From the NCBI GenBank assembly GCA_016795365.1, contig JAEUHN010000052.1, positions 21,768 to 85,767 on the forward strand: 64,000 nt of DNA, in the 5' to 3' direction. The notes below the pieces were generated by a model. It did no database searches, had not been told where the DNA came from, and saw nothing but the letters and a program-made list of their open reading frames with translations. Numbering within the stretch: the stretch's first letter is position 1; the number at the start of each line of letters is the position of its first letter. Position numbers and translations under genes: made by a program. Origin of the DNA: Verrucomicrobiaceae bacterium. GTDB taxonomy: Bacteria; Verrucomicrobiota; Verrucomicrobiia; Verrucomicrobiales; Verrucomicrobiaceae. Below, piece by piece: positions 61,918 to 64,000 of the stretch.

Positions 61918-63246
61918 ATGCAGACCGTCGTCTCACCGCATCAGCCTCCTCCCTTGCCCCCTCCGCAGGCAATGGACGGACGTGTGCCGAATGCGCCAGC
62001 GCCGGAGGTGCTCAACCAAATGATTCCCCAGGGGCGCTACCTCGCCGACGCCATCATTGGCATGGGCGGCATGGGGGTAGTTTACCGCGGCATCCAGGTC
62101 AGCCTGAATCGTCCGGTGGCGCTCAAGCTCCTGCGCAAGGGCGATGGCGCGGCCTATGCCTTTGAAGATCGTTTCCGTCGTGAAGCCATCGCCATGGGAC
62201 AGCTCACGCACCCCAACATCGTTGCGATCTACGACTTCGATGTGATCGAACAGGACTACTTGTTTTTCGTGATGGAGTTCGTGGACGGCACCGACCTTGC
62301 CGAGATCATGCGCACGGGTGGCATGACGCCCCAGCTCACACTTATGCTGCTGCCGCAGATCTGTCACGCGCTCGAGTATGCGCATTCGCGTGGCATCGTG
62401 CACCGCGACATCAAGCCCGCGAACATCATGGTCACGCGACGTGGCGAGGTGAAAGTGACCGACTTCGGTCTCGCGAAGAAGTTCGATCAGATGAACTCCT
62501 TCGTCACCATGACGAACATGATCATGGGCACCCCGGAGTATGCCGCGCCTGAGCAAGTTGATGCCCATCGCGAGGTGGACCATCGCGCTGACATTTATGC
62601 CCTGGGCGTGATGATTTATCAGATGCTCACTGGTCAGCTTCCACGCGGGTCGTGGCAGCCACCTTCGGTGAAGCCGGGAGTGGACCCGCGACTCGATGCC
62701 ATCGTGATCAAGGCGATGATGCAGGATCGCAATCAACGCTTCCAGTCGATCACGGAGATGCGTCACGCGATCGAAGACATCACCACGCGTCCCTTGCTGT
62801 CCTCGGGCAACACCGTTGCCCTCACCAAGCTGCCACCTCGCAACACACGGAAGATGACGCCGCGAGTGCTGCTGCTTGAAGATGATCTTTTGGTTCGTGA
62901 CGTGCTTCGTCGCAACCTGGAGGCCGCAGGCCTGGAGATCACCGAGTCGGGTGATGGTAGGGAAACCATTCGCATTTATGAAGAAGCGATGCGCCGAGGC
63001 CGCCCTTTCGACATGGTCATCCTTGATCTCACGATCCCTGATGGTCTCGGTGGTGCCGATACCATGGAGCATCTCCGCCGCGTTGATCCCCACATCCTGG
63101 CCATCGTCTCGTCAGGCTATCGTGATGATCCCATCATGAACGAGCCCGCGCGCTTTGGTTTCGCAGGCTCGTTGCCCAAGCCCTACCAGCGCGAGGCTCT
63201 GATGCAGCTGGTCAATGGGGTGCTCGCGAACTCCTCGCGGCGCTAA
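61918..63246 (+). CDS. Ser/Thr protein kinase fused to a receiver domain
   Basis: This 442-residue cytoplasmic protein has a Hanks-type kinase (about 38-290): glycine loop [10 protein letters not shown]70 in VALKLL, catalytic H162-R-D164-IKPAN and D182 in DFG, then [10 protein letters not shown], so it should be active. After a short linker comes a REC domain (about 318-438): [14 protein letters not shown], phospho-acceptor D370 in [17 protein letters not shown] and KPY. No transmembrane segment is seen. Kinase and phospho-receiver in one chain suggests crosstalk between Ser/Thr and two-component signalling. Start at ATG 61918, with AT-rich promoter-like sequence (TATATT, TATTTAG) just upstream. 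Confidence 0.9.
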   Translation: MQTVVSPHQPPPLPPPQAMDGRVPNAPAPEVLNQMIPQGRYLADAIIGMGGMGVVYRGIQVSLNRPVALKLLRKGDGAAYAFEDRFRREAIAMGQLTHPNIVAIYDFDVIEQDYLFFVMEFVDGTDLAEIMRTGGMTPQLTLMLLPQICHALEYAHSRGIVHRDIKPANIMVTRRGEVKVTDFGLAKKFDQMNSFVTMTNMIMGTPEYAAPEQVDAHREVDHRADIYALGVMIYQMLTGQLPRGSWQPPSVKPGVDPRLDAIVIKAMMQDRNQRFQSITEMRHAIEDITTRPLLSSGNTVALTKLPPRNTRKMTPRVLLLEDDLLVRDVLRRNLEAAGLEITESGDGRETIRIYEEAMRRGRPFDMVILDLTIPDGLGGADTMEHLRRVDPHILAIVSSGYRDDPIMNEPARFGFAGSLPKPYQREALMQLVNGVLANSSRR

Positions 63247-63287
63247 CTCATTGCGGCCCTGGTGGAGCGAGGTCCGTAACGTCCGGC

Positions 63288-63863
63288 ATGAAACGCATGT
63301 TCTGGATCTTGCTCTGTCTTTTGTTGGTCGGCTGTTCCGTGTTCGCGTTTAAGAACTCGCGTGCCAGCACCGAGACTCCGGACTATCTCGTCACTCGCAC
63401 CGATGGTGCTTTCGAGCTGCGTGTGTATCCCGCCCTGCGCCTCGCGAAGACCGGCATGGCCAGCGACATGGACGGCAGCTTCATGCGACTTTTCGGCTAC
63501 ATCACGGGCAAGAACGAACGCTCCGAGTCGATTGCGATGACCACGCCGGTGATCATTGATCGAAAGGCGGGCGAAGGCAGCATGAGCTTCATCGTTCCGA
63601 AGGCCACTCTCGACAAAGGAGTGCCCCAGCCCAAATCCGAGCAGGTGCGGATCGACGATCTTGCGGCGGGCACCTTCGCCGTTCACCGATTCAAAGGCAC
63701 CAGTCGCGGCAAGGATGAGAAGGCGGCGCTTGAGGCACTGAAGGCATGGTGCCAAGCCCAGAAGATCGAGGTGCAAGGCGATCCGCTCTTCGCCTACTAT
63801 GATCCGCCGTGGACCCCGGCCTTCATGTGTCGCAACGAAGTGCTCCTGCGCGTGAAGCCGTGA
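63288..63863 (+). CDS. SOUL haem-binding-type lipoprotein
   Basis: This 191-residue protein has a lipoprotein signal with lipobox LLVG-C16. The mature part matches the SOUL/HBP fold: ELRVYPALRLAKT, FMRLFGYITGKNERSESIAMTTPVI and FIVPKATL near 110. It may bind haem or other tetrapyrroles in the envelope; known SOUL proteins have varied roles. It is 41 bases after the kinase gene. Stop at 63863 is directly followed by the next start region. Confidence 0.85.
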   Translation: MKRMFWILLCLLLVGCSVFAFKNSRASTETPDYLVTRTDGAFELRVYPALRLAKTGMASDMDGSFMRLFGYITGKNERSESIAMTTPVIIDRKAGEGSMSFIVPKATLDKGVPQPKSEQVRIDDLAAGTFAVHRFKGTSRGKDEKAALEALKAWCQAQKIEVQGDPLFAYYDPPWTPAFMCRNEVLLRVKP

Positions 63864-63894
63864 GATGCGAGTGGCTGCGAGCGTAGTGGCAGCC

Positions 63895-64000
63895 ATGCGC
63901 TTCGCCCTGCTCCTCCTAGCCTTGCCAGTCCTCGCCCAGGACAATCCTTTGCCATCGGCCAAACCCGTGCCGCAGGTGCAGGTGCTGCCCTTGCCGCACT
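63895..64000 (+). CDS. Exported protein, 5' end only
   Basis: The frame is open to the right edge. From ATG 63895 it reads MRFALLLLALPVLAQDNPLPSA, a signal peptide with cleavage after LAQ; ATG 63865 in the same frame is possible. The mature start (KPVPQVQVLPLPH) might belong to a DUF6807/PmoA-like protein, but too little is visible to say. Confidence 0.6.
   Translation, partial: MRFALLLLALPVLAQDNPLPSAKPVPQVQVLPLPH

Overview
The window looks like a GC-rich chromosome segment of a Verrucomicrobiota bacterium, probably near Verrucomicrobium/Prosthecobacter. This rests on gene content rather than a marker gene: a DUF1549/DUF1553 plus DUF1501 pair, a sulfatase operon, formylglycine-generating-enzyme-like modules, eukaryote-like Ser/Thr kinases, a pilus-type secretion locus with several pseudopilins, a serpin, and starts that mostly lack a Shine-Dalgarno sequence. 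About 57 genes are tightly packed on both strands, with many 4-base ATGA or 8-20 base overlaps. There is one tRNA (Lys, CTT), no rRNA and no CRISPR.

Layout. 1-17 kb: a truncated SGNH hydrolase, a repeat-rich gap (a palindromic doublet and a 21-bp minisatellite), an LplT-like transporter operon, a threonine dehydratase, an operon of tandem FGE-like domains plus a TPR protein, exported proteins of unknown role (one a C39-type peptidase broken by a single-base shift), thiH-thiS, comF-accD, a small channel-like protein, a CoA-binding protein and a serpin. 17-25.8 kb: two small unknown genes, fhs, a ParA-type ATPase with a proline-rich partner, and the DUF1549/DUF1501 pair, with a four-helix-bundle gene lodged between them on the opposite strand and flanked by short repeats. 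25.8-37.4 kb: an NHL-propeller/sulfatase/His-Cys-dyad protein operon, lysA, a 1314-residue secreted multidomain protein ending in a cupredoxin, and a membrane pseudokinase with a TPR-like region.

37.5-49.7 kb is the most distinctive block. A secretin gene diverges from a run of nine genes: a large pilin-like protein carrying a probable choice-of-anchor K domain, a PilT-type ATPase, PilM/N/O/P-like assembly proteins, three minor-pilin-like proteins and a PilC/GspF platform protein. Together they could form a complete envelope-spanning pilus or type II secretion-like machine, except that no PilB/GspE extension ATPase and no prepilin peptidase are in the window.

49.7-64 kb: a CHASE2-like membrane protein, a HAD phosphatase, a monocistronic P-loop ATPase with its own promoter and terminator, purE-purK, pyrF, opcA, tRNA-Lys, a flavin-dependent halogenase-like enzyme, a porin/antiporter operon opposite a LysR regulator, a Ser/Thr kinase fused to a receiver domain, a SOUL-type lipoprotein and the start of another exported protein. 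All functions are inferred by reading the translations; no database search was possible.
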